Shown one piece after another: positions 25,201 to 37,010 of a stretch of 64,000 bases of DNA. The stretch is from Theristus sp. LFF4_11 (lineage: Eukaryota > Nematoda > Chromadorea > Monhysterida > Xyalidae). Each line of letters opens with the position of its first letter. Position 1 is the stretch's first letter. The stretch covers positions 79,718 to 143,717 of the forward strand of contig JASANC010003656.1 of the NCBI GenBank assembly GCA_030248135.1, read 5' to 3'. The translations under genes and the position numbers were made by a program. The notes beneath the pieces are model-generated. The model ran no database searches, was not told the DNA's origin, and saw only the letters and a program-made list of their open reading frames with translations.

Positions 25201-28200
25201 CCAAAAATAAACCCCCACCCCCAGAAGTCGCTGAAGAAATAAACCCCCATGGGGGTTTATTACAGGTAATACGGTAACAGCGTTTGTACGGCTGATGCAG
25301 CACACTCGCAATTAGGGGTGGGTCGGTATAAAAAACGGTTTTTTTCGGTATAAAAAACGGTATAAAAAACGGTTTTTTATACCAGCGCCAAAAAATGGCC
25401 AAAATAAATTACCGATATTTTACCGCGTAAATTTTGGTTTTTTCCGGTTTTTTAAATTTCGCACATGCTGTGATTTCACACTAAGCTGAAGAGGACAAGT
25501 GAAAAACGCTTTGAAGGTTTTTAGGTTTTTCATTAAAACAAACGCGGCGCAAAAATATAACTCTTATGTACTTGTATCCGTGTGCCACATCAGAAACTTG
25601 AAAATAGTTGTGAAGCAAAAAAGTTTCTCACTGCTTACACAAAGCCATATTCCTCCTTTTATATGCGTCCTCCGCATTTTTAGATAATTTTCATTTTCGC
25701 CACTTCACAACTTGATGTTCCGGAGAACACAATTCACGCTCTTGGTATAAATAAAGCACCCTGAGACCCGTGTCAAGTGTTGCTGGCAACAGCACGGAAT
25801 CGTTGCTGTCAAACTGCGACAGCACGGATTCGCAGTCCCCGTCGGCAGCGTCAGCTGCTGCTACTGAGAACATTGCTGCGCTTGCATCGGCAAATTGTGT
25901 GGACAGCTCTGATGACGACTTCACTGATGATGATGGTGACGGCTGCATTGATGATACTCATGATGATGATGAATAGACAAAAATCGGGTGAATGGCTAAT
26001 GTTTATTCAGTCAAATTTCCTGAAATTTTATGTCTTTGAACTCGGAAATTGCTCAAAGTTTTGTTGGTGATGTCGTCGTGCTGTTGTACTGGTGATAGTG
26101 ACCCGAATCTCCATCTGATTTTTTTGCTCTTTCAATTTTGTTCTTGGTTCACTTCTTTCGTCTGTGCGGGTTCGTAATTCTTTTTGTCTTTCGGTGATCT
26201 TTTATTTAGAAACGCGGTGAAATTGTTGTGCAGTTACATATCTCTCGATCGTGTCAGTTCAATTGATTTGCATGTATCACATTCCTTGCTGTTTCAAATA
26301 TCAATCGTTTTTTGCGTTAGTTTTTTTTGTTTTAAACTCGCATCTGATAATTTTTCTGATGCTGCATTCTCTCTAAGCGCCACCGATTCAAATAAAATCA
26401 AGATTGGAATACGTTTCCATTGAAACACATACAGTTTCTGGCTAGAATTGTGGTCTTTTACTCATTATTCAGCGGTTTGCGTAAAATCAGAGTACCAGAA
26501 ATTGTCGCAATCACAAGATTCTTCAAATACTGGGTCGGTAAAAAACCGGGTATAAAGAACCGGACGCGGTATAAAAAACCGTTTTATATACATGGATTTG
26601 AAAAAAAACGTTTTTTACCACCCATACTCGCAATACACAGCACACGCGCGCGCAGCGTTCCAACACTTTTGGCCGCCACTGTATTCGGGCATTCCTGTGG
26701 AAGCGGAGTTTAGTTTGCAAAGAAAGCACGCATCACGTGACCACCGAACAGTCAGTTAGTTGGATATGTTTACAGCCTTTTTCAAACGTGCCGAACCGAA
26801 GTGACGCCATCCGTTCTACAACATGCGTTTGACTTTCAGTTTGGCTTATCCCTTCACGTGCAAAACACGTGAAAAATTGATCGAAACTGAATTACTGGTG
26901 CTCACGGGCGCTTTCACAGCAAAGTGCATCATTTCGGTCCGGCTCCGCCCCGCTGACACATTTGAATGGGTAGACTATGACCAAAGTCAAACCCGCTCAT
27001 TGGTTGCATTCAGCTGGTAGAGCCAATCAGCGATTCGATCAATTCAACCACTGTTTTACGGCCCCATTCATGCAGTGGCGCGCGCTGAAGCGCATGCGTG
27101 ACTTTCGCACGTGAAGCTGCGACGGTTTTTGTTTCATGAATGTGTTGGCGAGCGTGCAGTGACGCCAGCACTTTGAATTGCGTGTCATTTTTTCATTGCA
27201 GCACCTCTTTTCCGTTCATTTTCGGTGACAAGCGAACGGACATCCCGTGTCTGGTGCCGTGCGCTATTGACCAGGTCTGCGCACACGTGCAAGGAATTCA
27301 TTTACTTTTTAATCAGAATTGCAATGGTTTGACAAAAGAAATTTTCGATGGTCACTTCTAGGGTTGGCATGGTAAAAATACCGGTTTTTTTACCGGTAAA
27401 AAAACACGTATTTATACGCGTTTTTTTCCCAAGGCAAAAATTGGTGCCTTGAAAAAAACGGGAAAAAGACCGTTTCTGTATTTTTCCGGTTTTTTTCGTA
27501 TTTTTCCGGTTTTTTTCTATTTCGGACCCTGAGTTTTTATATCATTTTTGATGAGAAAATGAGAAAATCTGTGACCAAGAAAAATATGATGACGAAATTG
27601 ACACTGATGTTTTGAAAGAACTGTTAAGCGAGGTGCAAGGTGGAGCTGCCGAGCTGAGCTGAAAATTTCAAAAATTCCAAATGTCGCTCAAAATTGTCTT
27701 TCTTACAGAATTACTGATTTGTTTTCTTTTTGATCTGAACTGACTCTTAAGTTCGGTTTAATCGCGTTATTGCAGCAAATTGTGTTCGTCTATTGTGACC
27801 AAAGACTGTCCCGTGAAAACGCTGTGTTTTTTTTCTGTGTAATTGGTGGAATATAAACGATTGAGCAAAAGATAATGTTCAATTTATTGCTGACCTTTTG
27901 GGTTTTCCAGCCCAAACATAATTTATTTTCTTTGTTGGTGCACGATATTTTGAACAAAGCATTCTGAAAGTTGTTTTCACAAATCCTGGTTCAATTAAAG
28001 TCGGCTGCGAAAAATATGTGGGTTTTTACAACTTTTTGGCTTTCGTTTTTTTCCGGTAATATTACCGTAATTTTACCGGTAAAAATACAGGTTTTTTTTA
28101 CCACGATTTGAAAAAAACGGTATTTTGCCAACCCTAGTCACTTCTTGAGTGGATAAGTTTTTTTTTGACCAATGGTTTCACATCGCAATCAAGTTTTTCA

Positions 28201-31200
28201 GAAAATGCGCATTTCATATTTGAAATGCTCATTGGTTGCGCCATGCTAGTGTCTGACCAATCAGCGCAGCGATTATGAATAGAATAGAACTCGTCAACAG
28301 ACTGTATGGAACGGTGTATTCCGCTGTAAAATTACGGAAAATAAGACATAAAAACGAGCTGCTTATGAAAACGAACGTTCGTATTGCATCATGCATGTTT
28401 TCAGTAAGCTGAGACTGCTAGCTAACAATAGAAAAAACCTGCATGTGACGTGCGTGAGTCAAAGGGGATATAGCGGTGTGCTGAGTAATACTGAAACGTG
28501 CTGATGCAATACATTGTTGGCCTGATCTGCACTGAATTCCTATCGGAGTTTTGCGTTTTCGATGGGGACTTTCATTGTGGCAATGGTTAGGGTTGGCATG
28601 GTAAAATACCGGTTTTTTTTACCAGGGCAAAAATTGGTGTCTTGAAAAAACCGGGAAAAAGACCGTTTCTGGTTTTTTTCCGTTTTTTTCGTGTTTTTCC
28701 GGTTTTTTGAATTTCGGACCCCGAGTATTTATATCATTTTTGATGAGAAAATGAGAAAATCTGTGGCCAATAAAAATATGATGACGAAATTGACACTGAT
28801 GTTTTGAAAGAACTGTTAAACGAGGTGCAAGAATCCGCTGGAGCTGCCGAGCTGAGCTGAAAATTCCAAAAATTCCAAATGTCACTCAAAATTGTCTTTC
28901 TTACACAATTACTGATTTGTTTTCTTTTTGATCTGAACTGACTCTGAATTCGGTTTAATTCCGTTGTTGCAGCAAATTGTGTTTGTCTATTGTGACCAGA
29001 CTGTTCGGTGAAAACGCTGCGTTTTTTTTTCTGTGTAGTTGGTGGAATATAAACGATTGAGCAAAAGATAATGTTCGATTTATTGCTGACCTTTTGGGTT
29101 TTCAAGCCCAAACATAATTTATTTTCTTTGTTGGTGCACGATATTTTGAACAAAGCATTCGGAAAGCTGTTTTCACAAATCCTGGTTCAAGTTTACAGTC
29201 TGCTGCGAAAAATATCTGGGTTTTTACAACTTTTTGGCTTTCGTTTTTTGGTAAAATTATCGTTTTTTACCGGTAAAAATACGGTTTTTTACCACGATTT
29301 GAAAAAAAACGGTATTTTGCCAACCCTAGTAATGGTGTATCGTTTTTGACAGGAACGGTCGAAATTCAATAATTTCAAACTGGTCAAAATTTCTCTTCTT
29401 GATTGCTGCAACTATATAGGGTTGTTGTTACTTGTTAATTTTTGTCTCTGCACGGTCTTGCAGCACATATGCTTGTTTGTCCAGATACTCAAAAACATTT
29501 TTTATCCGTCATAATCGAATAAATAGCCAAACTCAAATGTTCTCCCTCTCAATGTCAGTGTTCTCAATGTAACGCTCGTGGCCTGGGTGGTGTGTGTGGT
29601 AGTCTGAGTTATTGTGCGTTCCGGAGTTATTATCGAACCCCGCCGAGTAGTGTACAGGCACTTAATGACAGACAAAACTTGATGTGTGTCCTACTTGACG
29701 ACGTTGGCAAAATACCGTTTTTTTCAAATCGTGGTAAAAAACCTGTATTTTTACCGGTAAAATTACGGTAATTTTACCGGAAAAAAACGAAAGCCAAAAA
29801 GTTGTAAAAACCTACATATTTTTCGCAGCCGACTTTAAACTTGAACCAGGATTTGTGAAAACAACTTTCAGAATGCTTTGTTCAAAATATCGTGCACCAA
29901 CAAAGAAAATAAATTATGTTTGGGCTTGAGAACCCAAAAGGTCAGCAATAAATCGAACATTATCTTTTGCTCAATCGTTTAGATCCACCAATTACACACG
30001 AAAAAACCACAGCATTTTCACCGGGCAGTCTTTGGTCACAATGGACGAACACAATTTGCTGCAACAACGGAACTAAACCGAATTTAGAGTCAGTTCAGAT
30101 CAAAAAGAAAACAAATCAGTAATTGTGTAAGAAAGACAATTTTGAGCGACAGTTGGAATTTTTGAAATTTTCAGCTCAGCTCGACAGCTCCAGCGGATTC
30201 TTGCACCTCGCTTAACATCAGTGTCAATTTCGTCATCATATTTTTCTTGGTCACAGATTTTCTCATTTTTTCATCAAAAATGATATAAAAACTCAGGGTC
30301 CGAAATTGAAAAAAACCGAAAAAATACGAAAAAAACGGAAAAATACAGAAACGGTCTTTTTCCCGTTTTTTTCAAGGCACCAATTTTTGCCCTGGTAAAA
30401 AAACGTATAAATACGTGTTTTTTACCGGTAAAAACCGGTATTTTTACCATGCCAACCCTAGCTGTACGTAACTCCCCAACAACAGCAACAAACTTGACGG
30501 CGTTCTGTGCATTTTTTCTGCGATAGAACTGGTAAACAACATCACCTAAATTACCGATGGTTTGTTCGTTAGCTCACTTTCCGCCGATTCACGTTTTTTT
30601 CCAGGATCCCTACTTTCGGATGTCGCGCGACGTGGCGCCGCGTTTGGGCGTCGCCAAGCCTTGCATGATCTATTCGTCGTTCATTCCGGCGTTACAGGGT
30701 GCCCAAACGAAGATGTCCGCAAGTTCGGCGCACACGTCGATCTACATCACGGACACGCCGAAACAGATCAAGGACAAGGTCGGCTGGATTTTGTTTTTTT
30801 TTTGGATTGGCGGCTTTTTTGTTTTGACTTTCAAAGTTTTGAATGTTGAGTGCAGCGAATCGCTGCATACATCCGAAGTCTAGATTATAGGGAATCAGCT
30901 GATTGGTTGGTGATTACGGTATGCATACTTTCTGTGCAAACCAAACTCCGCCCCATGTCAGACAATCGCTGCTTTCTTGCAGCTAACATTGTCATTGTTC
31001 CCTGATTTGTAAATCTAGGCGTACACACCGCAGATCGAAACTTCCTTTCTGTCCGAATAATTGGCCGCTATTGTTCTTCAATGCTTTACATCAAAGCGTT
31101 CCAGGTGTTTCAAAAGTGAGAAGGACTTCGCTGAAGAAAACTTGAATCGCAATTTTCAATCAGATCAACAAGTACGCATTCAGCGGTGGTCGCGATACGG

Positions 31201-32150
31201 CGGAGGAACACCGAAAGCACGGCGGTAACTGCGACGTTGACGTGTCGTTTCAGTATTTACGGTTCTTCTTGCAAGACGACGAAAAATTGGAGCAGATCAG
31301 ACAGGTTTGAAGTGCTTTAGGTTTAGTGTATGTGCTGTGGTCTGACGTTTTTGTTCCAGTATTGGGCTTTTCACTTGCTTTGTCCGACATGTCCTTGTCG
31401 TATATTTTTTAATCACCATGTGTTTTTTGTAATGTTGTTGGTCAATTGCACCAGCACACCCGATCAGACCCGTGTGGAACTAGTGAGGTCCCTGGCTTGG
31501 TGCCACGTTTGCATACTGGTCTGCACCCGATAGCGCACGTGCGTGGTGCCTATAGGGTTAGGGGCTTTGAAATTTTTTTATTTTTTTCGTATTTTTAAAT
31601 TTGGGGTTTTTTTAAAAAAATGAAAAAATTTTCTCCTACTTAGCTCTGAAAATTCGATTTATGGCATAATTTTTTGAAAGTTCAAACCAAATTTTCTTTC
31701 CAACTTTGTGTGCTTAGGTACATGTCATTATTTGGTCATTTTGACCGACGTACTCCATATTTTTTGATTTGGATGACTTCTAGGGTCAATTTTTAGCGTT
31801 GAAATGACTTAACTGAATTGAAATATAGTTGATGGTGGGCGATTATCGTAATTATTTCGCGTAATTCGCCTAACCCTAGTGGTGCCTGTGTGTTGGTGCA
31901 ACATTAGATGGCAAATGTGTGGCGCTCTCAATCTTCCGACATGGACTTGAAGCACAAAAAAATCAAAACAACTGCCTTTATGTTTCTGCAGCAATACACA
32001 AGCGGCGAACTATTGACGGGCCATCTGAAGAAAGAGCTGATCACGATCTTGCAAGCGCTGCTGAAGGATGTGCAAGAGCGACGGAAAACGATCACGGATG
32101 ACACGTTGGCGGAGTTCATGACTCCGAGAAAGCTGAAGTATGATTATTAA
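22244..32150 (+). CDS. WARS1: Cytoplasmic tryptophanyl-tRNA synthetase
   Basis: Nine exons: 22244-22448, 23262-23370, 23604-23723, 23870-24052, 24454-24597, 27202-27274, 30605-30778, 31164-31304, 31992-32150; 1308 bases, 435 residues plus stop, every phase consistent. It charges tRNA-Trp with tryptophan using ATP (class Ic synthetase). Visible in order: an acidic, low-complexity N-terminus (1-48), the eukaryotic TPWEV...KGVDYDKL block, [14 protein letters not shown] with the HIGH-type signature HLGH near 134-137, [47 protein letters not shown], the KMSKS-type loop KMSAS near 314-318 (the animal cytosolic form), [13 protein letters not shown] and EFMTPRKL near the end. The WHEP domain found in vertebrate WARS1 is absent. 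Introns 5 and 6 (2.6 and 3.3 kb) are packed with nested transposons. The start is the ATG after a stop-rich leader; family assignment is certain. Confidence 0.97.
22596..23065. repeat. GATA-rich element with CCATAGTTGTTC inverted ends (complete copy)
   Basis: 470 bases inside intron 1 of the synthetase gene. The ends CCATAGTTGTTCCAGAG and CTAGAACAACTATGG are inverted repeats; just inside are long G runs on both sides. Internally it carries GATAGATAGATAG runs. It is an inverted, roughly 85-90 percent identical version of 17630-18098. Confidence 0.75.
24822..25276. mobile_element. C-rich MITE with TACCGTATTACC ends
   Basis: The ends TACCGTATTACCTCTATTAA and TTATTACAGGTAATACGGTA are inverted repeats. 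The interior alternates AAATAAACCCCC-type units and contains two perfect hairpins, AATCCCCCATGGGGGATT and AAACCCCCATGGGGGTTT. Confidence 0.7.
25313..26626. mobile_element. hAT-type element with a perfect 8-bp target duplication
   Basis: Begins TAGGGGTGGG and ends CCACCCATA, flanked on both sides by CTCGCAAT (25305-25312 and 26627-26634). Subterminal repeats of GGTATAAAAAACGG occur at both ends. An acidic Asp/Ser-rich stretch near 25770-25970 is open on the plus strand (ends DDDE) but shows no transposase motif. It also contains a solo end of the TATA-bearing fold-back family (25460-25688). Confidence 0.8.
26768..26975. repeat. CRE-MITE relative with TGACGCCA ends
   Basis: TTTTTCAAACGTGCC...GAAGTGACGCCAT at the left and GCATCATTTCGGTCCGG...CACATTTGAAT at the right match the ends of the CRE-MITE family. 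The palindrome is mutated here. A loose end of the same family is at 24618-24690. Confidence 0.5.
27359..28136 (+). mobile_element. hAT-type element, copy 1 in synthetase intron 6
   Basis: 778 bases from TAGGGTTGGCATGG to CCAACCCTA. The 8-bp duplication GTCACTTC is exact on both sides (27351-27358 and 28137-28144). The ends carry runs of ACCGGTTTTTTTACC. No coding capacity. Confidence 0.85.
28588..29328 (+). mobile_element. hAT-type element, copy 2 in synthetase intron 6
   Basis: 741 bases, about 90 percent identical to copy 1 and in the same orientation. Flanks GCAATGGT (28580-28587) and GTAATGGT (29329-29336) are an 8-bp duplication with one mismatch. Confidence 0.85.
29560..29700 (+). repeat. 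tRNA-derived SINE, copy split by a hAT insertion
   Basis: GTAACGCTCGTGGCC through TTATCGAACCCCG (an internal B-box-like sequence) and GGCACTTAATGACAGACAAAAC match the SINE copies at 61235 and 62943. It breaks at CTACTTGACG; the matching continuation ACTTGACGGCGTTCTG resumes at 30492. Confidence 0.6.
29701..30491 (-). mobile_element. hAT-type element, copy 3 (inverted), inserted in a SINE
   Basis: Inverted relative to copies 1 and 2. The insertion is bounded by ACTTGACG on both sides (29693-29700 and 30492-30499). The recognisable element ends at CCAACCCTA (30460); the last 31 bases before the second ACTTGACG are unexplained, and the first few bases of the TIR are altered. Confidence 0.7.
31551..31878 (+). 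mobile_element. Short element with TAGGGTTAGG/CCTAACCCTA ends
   Basis: 328 bases in the last synthetase intron, flanked by GTGGTGCC on both sides (31543-31550 and 31879-31886), again an 8-bp duplication. An inverted, end-truncated copy is at 15152-15451. Confidence 0.75.
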
Positions 32151-32162
32151 GTCAAAAAGTAG

Positions 32163-32168
32163 AATAAA
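32163..32168 (+). promoter_or_regulatory. Candidate polyadenylation signal of the synthetase gene
   Basis: AATAAA begins 13 bases after the stop codon of the synthetase gene. If used, the 3' untranslated region is only about 30-40 bases. Confidence 0.5.
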
Positions 32169-32864
32169 TCCCGTTCCAGCGCTGCCTTCTCGGGTGTTTT
32201 GTATTGGATCACCTTGTAAAATGGTTTTTGTGATGTAATGATTGTTAAGATTTTGATTTACCCATTAGATCTCCCCATGATAATCATGTTGATCCATTCT
32301 AAAAAAACTGAAAACAACGTTGGGACGGACATAGATTAAGATTTCGAAGTTGTTGCCTATTTTTAAGGTCGGAATATGTGCATTTGTGTACATTTTTTCT
32401 GTTCGTCATTTTTTCTTCACAACCTAATCGCGCTTTCGTAAAAGTAACCTTGAGTGTTTATTTTTTGTTTTGTTTTTGGAGATGCTGTTCAAGAAGAGAT
32501 TTCAGTTGTTTTATTCGGTCTCTAATGCTAGTTGACGCACCGAACATGTGATATAATGTTGAATTTCGTTAGGTCCGCTGCTCTTCTTTTGTTTTCATTA
32601 ATCAATCAAAGTCGCATTTCTCGGCTTTTCATTTCCAGTTGCAATGCTCACCGTCACCGTGTTTCCACTTTTGCAATCTATTTTTTAAGATGTCCATGAT
32701 GTCAGACAATGCCAATGATTTTTTCGTTTTTTTCAATGAAAGTTGTGTCATGTGTGGTTTGCAGCTACTTTACAGAGCTTCGGACTGTCAGTCGATGGGT
32801 CTGAGTAATTTTGTGATTCCATGATTGACCACAGATTTGCACCATCACCCCGGTTGATTGTAAT

Positions 32865-33092
32865 GGTATGGCCTATTTTTTTAAACGTGTCCCATTGAAA
32901 CGACGTCATGTGCCGCCAAACCGTTCACTGCAAACCAGAGTTTCCGTTTAGCCGATTTCTTCCCGTAAACAAATGGCGAATGTCGAATCAGTCACACCAA
33001 ACTGAATTTTTAGTGGCTGTACTTTGACAAACGGACATTTTAAAGCAAATGACGTCATTTTAGTCCGGACACGTTTGAATAAATCCACAATA
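32865..33092 (+). mobile_element. CRE-MITE, copy between synthetase and cadherin genes
   Basis: Starts GGTATGGCCTATTTTTTTAA and ends GTTTGAATAAATCCACAAT, the inverted forms of the ends of 53881-54120. The interior shares GCCGATTTCTTCCCGTAAAC and AATGTCGAATCAGTCACACC with three other copies. The right end has a perfect TGACGTCA; the left has CGACGTCA. Confidence 0.8.
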
Positions 33093-36000
33093 GTTCATTT
33101 GTTTTTTTGTAGATTTCCTTTTTTGCTTTTCGTGTCTGCAGTTCGATCGGTGAATTCAAATCCAGTTAAGATCTGTTCTTGCCTTTCTTTGGCCATAGTT
33201 TTTTAAGAAAAACTAAGTTTCGTGAATCGTTGTTTTGATATTGCAGTCACTTGAAAAAAATTTTGTTTTTTGTTGTTGTTCAGAATGTCTTTTGTGTCAT
33301 TTCTCGTACATCTGGAAACGAAATACTGTTTATTCGGGCTTTACTTGTGTTTCTTGGAATTTTTTTCTTTTCTCATTCAAATGCAAAAAGCGTTCTTTGA
33401 ATATGATCATGCGGCCGGAAAAAAAATAAAAATCAGATGATAAGTTGGTTGCTTGATTATGTTGCACGTGGAGTTTTATCACGCTGCTTTTTGCGTTCGC
33501 TTCCATAGCATGCTTGTGCTTCTGCTTTTTTACTATTTTTTTGCCCATCGTTCGGTCGTTTTTTGCTTTTTGCAGTTCGGTAAAAAATGAGTGAAACGCA
33601 CAGTCTTTAAATCAGAAGACTTCATCCAACTGAACGGTTTCTGGCAGACAGGAATGGAATTCAGTTTTTATTGAATGTGTTAAACGATGGATTGAAATTG
33701 AAAAACCAGGTTTGTGGTATTATGATGAAAGATGTTTGAGACTGAATCCTGTGTGTGTGTGTGGTACTTGGTTTATTTGTCATTCCAGTAGTGCTTTCTG
33801 TCTGAACAGAATATACATACCATTATCGTTTTGCAACTAAATCTGAACTGGTACTTTAGTAATCAAGTCTTGATGTGCAGTTATTGGGACTGGGAGAGCA
33901 AAATAGTTGCTTCAAATTCTTCGTCTCATGAAATCTTCAAATTTTCAAATGCAACAAGTTGATCAAATCTGACACCATTTCATCACCAACCAGTGCAACA
34001 TGGCAAGGTCACCTGAGGCAAAAAAAATAATATGATGATGTTGCATTGTTTGTTTCTTTGCAGCTGATAGTGCCCTCTGGAGTTCTGGATTTCCACACAC
34101 CGCACATCCCGGTGAAATTCCGCAACGTACTAAAGGCTGAAGTTAAACCTGGTGGGCATGGGCTGACTACAAACTTCCTCACACATGCAACGTCCAGGTT
34201 TCCAGATTTGATATCCAGTTCGGGTGAAATGAGGTATATGTTTATCTGTTTTTTGGTCCATTGATTTCATTTCGTAGTCATTCGATGTGCTTCAACACGT
34301 TTGATTTTGAATTCAGTTTCAGTGAAGCTGTCAAAATTTGTGTTTCAATTTTGACGCCCAAACGGTATTTTCTGCTGAAGTGGAAGTGGAAAAATGCAAC
34401 GTGTTTCATTGGTTTCGAGTCAACTAAGAATGTCGAATTTCAAGCGAACCACCTGGATTTAATGCGCTGACTGAGCTCGGGAATCGCATTAATTTGTTTG
34501 GCGACTTCATCGGTTTAATTCAGTTGTTCAGAGCTTTTTAATTTGAATAGAATTTATGAAGAATAAACAATTCTCCAATTCACACAAAAATCCAAAACAA
34601 ATGCTGATACAAAAAAGAAGGCCAAAACAAAAAACGATCAACGTGTTTTCTATGAAATATTATTCTTGTCAGAAAATCGTGCCAAAGGAGCTCGTCACGA
34701 TTTTTTTCGAAAAAACTCCTCGTAGCGCTGCGCTCGCCCTCCTAGACATCTCTGGGGGCAAGATAAACAAAAATGTTTTCGACAAAAGTTTAGTTCAGTA
34801 TGGTAGTTAGTTAGAACGCGCTCATTTTGGGTCAAAATCCATAATAGTCTTTGCTCGTGTGCAGAATCGGATAGAAATAATATAGTTATATTGTCCAGAA
34901 AAATTGACAATAAAAAAACTTGTTGCTGCAAATAGGCGTGAACGGCAGGTTGCATGATAAGAACGATCTAACGAGCAATTTGAGTTTCGCCGAAATCTGT
35001 AGTCCGGGTAAAAATCATTGTAAAAAGTTAATCAAAAGCTGAGCTCAAATGACTTCAGAACAATCATTGCTCTGTCTAATTTTCTTTCTTAAGTTAACAC
35101 TTCGTGAGTTAGGTTTTTTTCATTTTGCCCACTTTGGCGACACTTTGACTGCATGATCTTTCCATATTCTCTTACTCATTACTCTTATCACACTGTTCTG
35201 AAGGAAAACAAAAAACGATGTTGTCGTGTTGTTGTTTCAGTTTCTCACGCGTTCGAGGTGCCTAAATGCAGAGGCGAGATTTTTTGCGAAGTTCTTCAAA
35301 AAATAGACAAATTCACCGCGTTTCTTGAATGACAAAATACACCTGTTATAATAATCTAATTTGAAAACCTGAACAACGCAGTTTTTCCTGTGCTGCGTAC
35401 AGTTTTTCGTTTTTTTCTTAGTCGTGTGAATTTCATTTTTTTCATTGACATGGGATCTCCAGCCCCGGGCGCTATGTGGTGTAATTATTTGCTTTGTTTC
35501 CTTATCGCAAAGAAAACACGAAACTCGTAACTTTTCCTCGAACCGTAACCCTACATTAGTTTTTATTGATCGGTAAGAATATTTGTGATTTTATTTTTAT
35601 TTTTCAGTTTTTTAACAACAATGAGAAAAGCACGGGCGTAAAGAGCCCGCAGCCAGCGCGCAAATCATTTTGTCTAATAAGGCGTGAAAATAGTGTTGTG
35701 TTGTTGCATGTATAATTTTTCTTTATTTCGCTCACTCTTTTTTACCTCAAACGTGGTTTTTTACATTGGGATTGCATTATGTAAGTTTTGAAAAAACTTT
35801 TTTGTTGAGGCATACTTGAGCGAAAGAGAGGTTGTAGCGTTTTGTATCGTCGGTTGTCAAATGTCCTATTTTGATGTTCATTTTTTCAGTAATAAGTTGT
35901 CGTTTCACATTTTCTGTGCAACGATCTGATTATCAGTATTATTCACGGATTATAACAGTTGAATGGCTTTCAACATTGTTGAACTTAAAAAACTTTTGTT

Positions 36001-37010
36001 TTTGTTGTTTAGTACAAGTTTGACGGTGCGTTGTTTGTTTCTCCACAACTTTTTTCATGATCGATCAGTCATTCTAACGGCTCAAAAACCACCAGCAGAA
36101 TGTATAAAAATTCTGTCATGAATAGTATAAAAAACTCAATGTCACATTTTTTGAAAATTGCTCACGCCGCAGTTATGTTGTCTCCTATAGTTGTATGTGG
36201 GGAAGGAGATATTCGTAATCTCGAAGCAGACAAAAATTTTATACCGTTTGACCATGACGTGTAAACACAGACTTTTCTACCATTCGAACAACTGCTACTT
36301 TAACTGAACTAAATAAAGTAACTGCTGATGTGCTGCTGGCAGTGAAAACAGTGCGAGCAGGTAGGCAGACAGAAGACAACGGGAGGCGATGAAAGGTGAC
36401 GCGCATATTTGCCCATACGCACATGCGCGCATGCGTTTTCATGATTGTTGCACAAGCAAAACCGAATAGTTTCTCGGCTCACTGGCACGGGCAGAACTTG
36501 TATATCACATTTAGTTTTGCGGTGCAAAACGCGAAAGTGAAGAGTAAAAGTGTATAAAAGTTGCATGCTCCTTAATGTGTAGTTTCAACCATTCTTATGT
36601 TGGAAATAATTTGCAGTTCAAAACCGCGAGCGTTTCAATGGTTCGTCTGAGTGTGATTTTGAAATTCATAAATTTTAATTTTTGCTTTTTTGATTTTGCT
36701 TAATTTTTGAAATACAGTAGTTTTTGCTGGAAATTAAGTGACAGTTTCAATTTTTACATTGCACTATTTTGAACTTACCTCAGGCCAAAAACGGATTTCA
36801 CCTGAAATATGTGTCATAAGCTCGTTTAGGTGCAGCAATTCAAACGTTATGTCAGCAATACGACATCGCATTTGCCGCTAAAATTCGTTCGTTGACAAAA
36901 ACACTCGTTTTGCAACTTATTGTTTCACAAAATTCACGCTGCATTATAACGCTGCGACTTTTGTTCATACCTTCATTATTTCTGTTTGTTGAGGCCGGTG
37001 CTGTGCGACA
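33093..37010. other. Intergenic stretch upstream of the cadherin gene
   Basis: No open frame with recognisable content. Low GC, many T runs. The cadherin promoter is presumably in the last part; no clear TATA box could be tied to a start. Confidence 0.6.

Larger units (their letters stand above)
24690..26681. mobile_element. Tc1/mariner-like MITE carrying three further insertions
   Basis: The ends CAGTGACGGCCAAAACTG and the inverted CAGTGGCGGCCAAAAGTG followed by TTGGAACGCTGCGCGCG are about 60-base inverted repeats; TA follows the right end. The element is split: a small hairpin element (24752-24820), a C-rich MITE (24822-25276) and a hAT element (25313-26626) lie inside it. Located in synthetase intron 5. 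Confidence 0.7.

Noticed and set aside
25770..25976. Acidic Asp/Ser-rich coding exon
   Set aside because: Open on the plus strand but inside a hAT element in a synthetase intron, with no transposase motif; kept only as a possible remnant.
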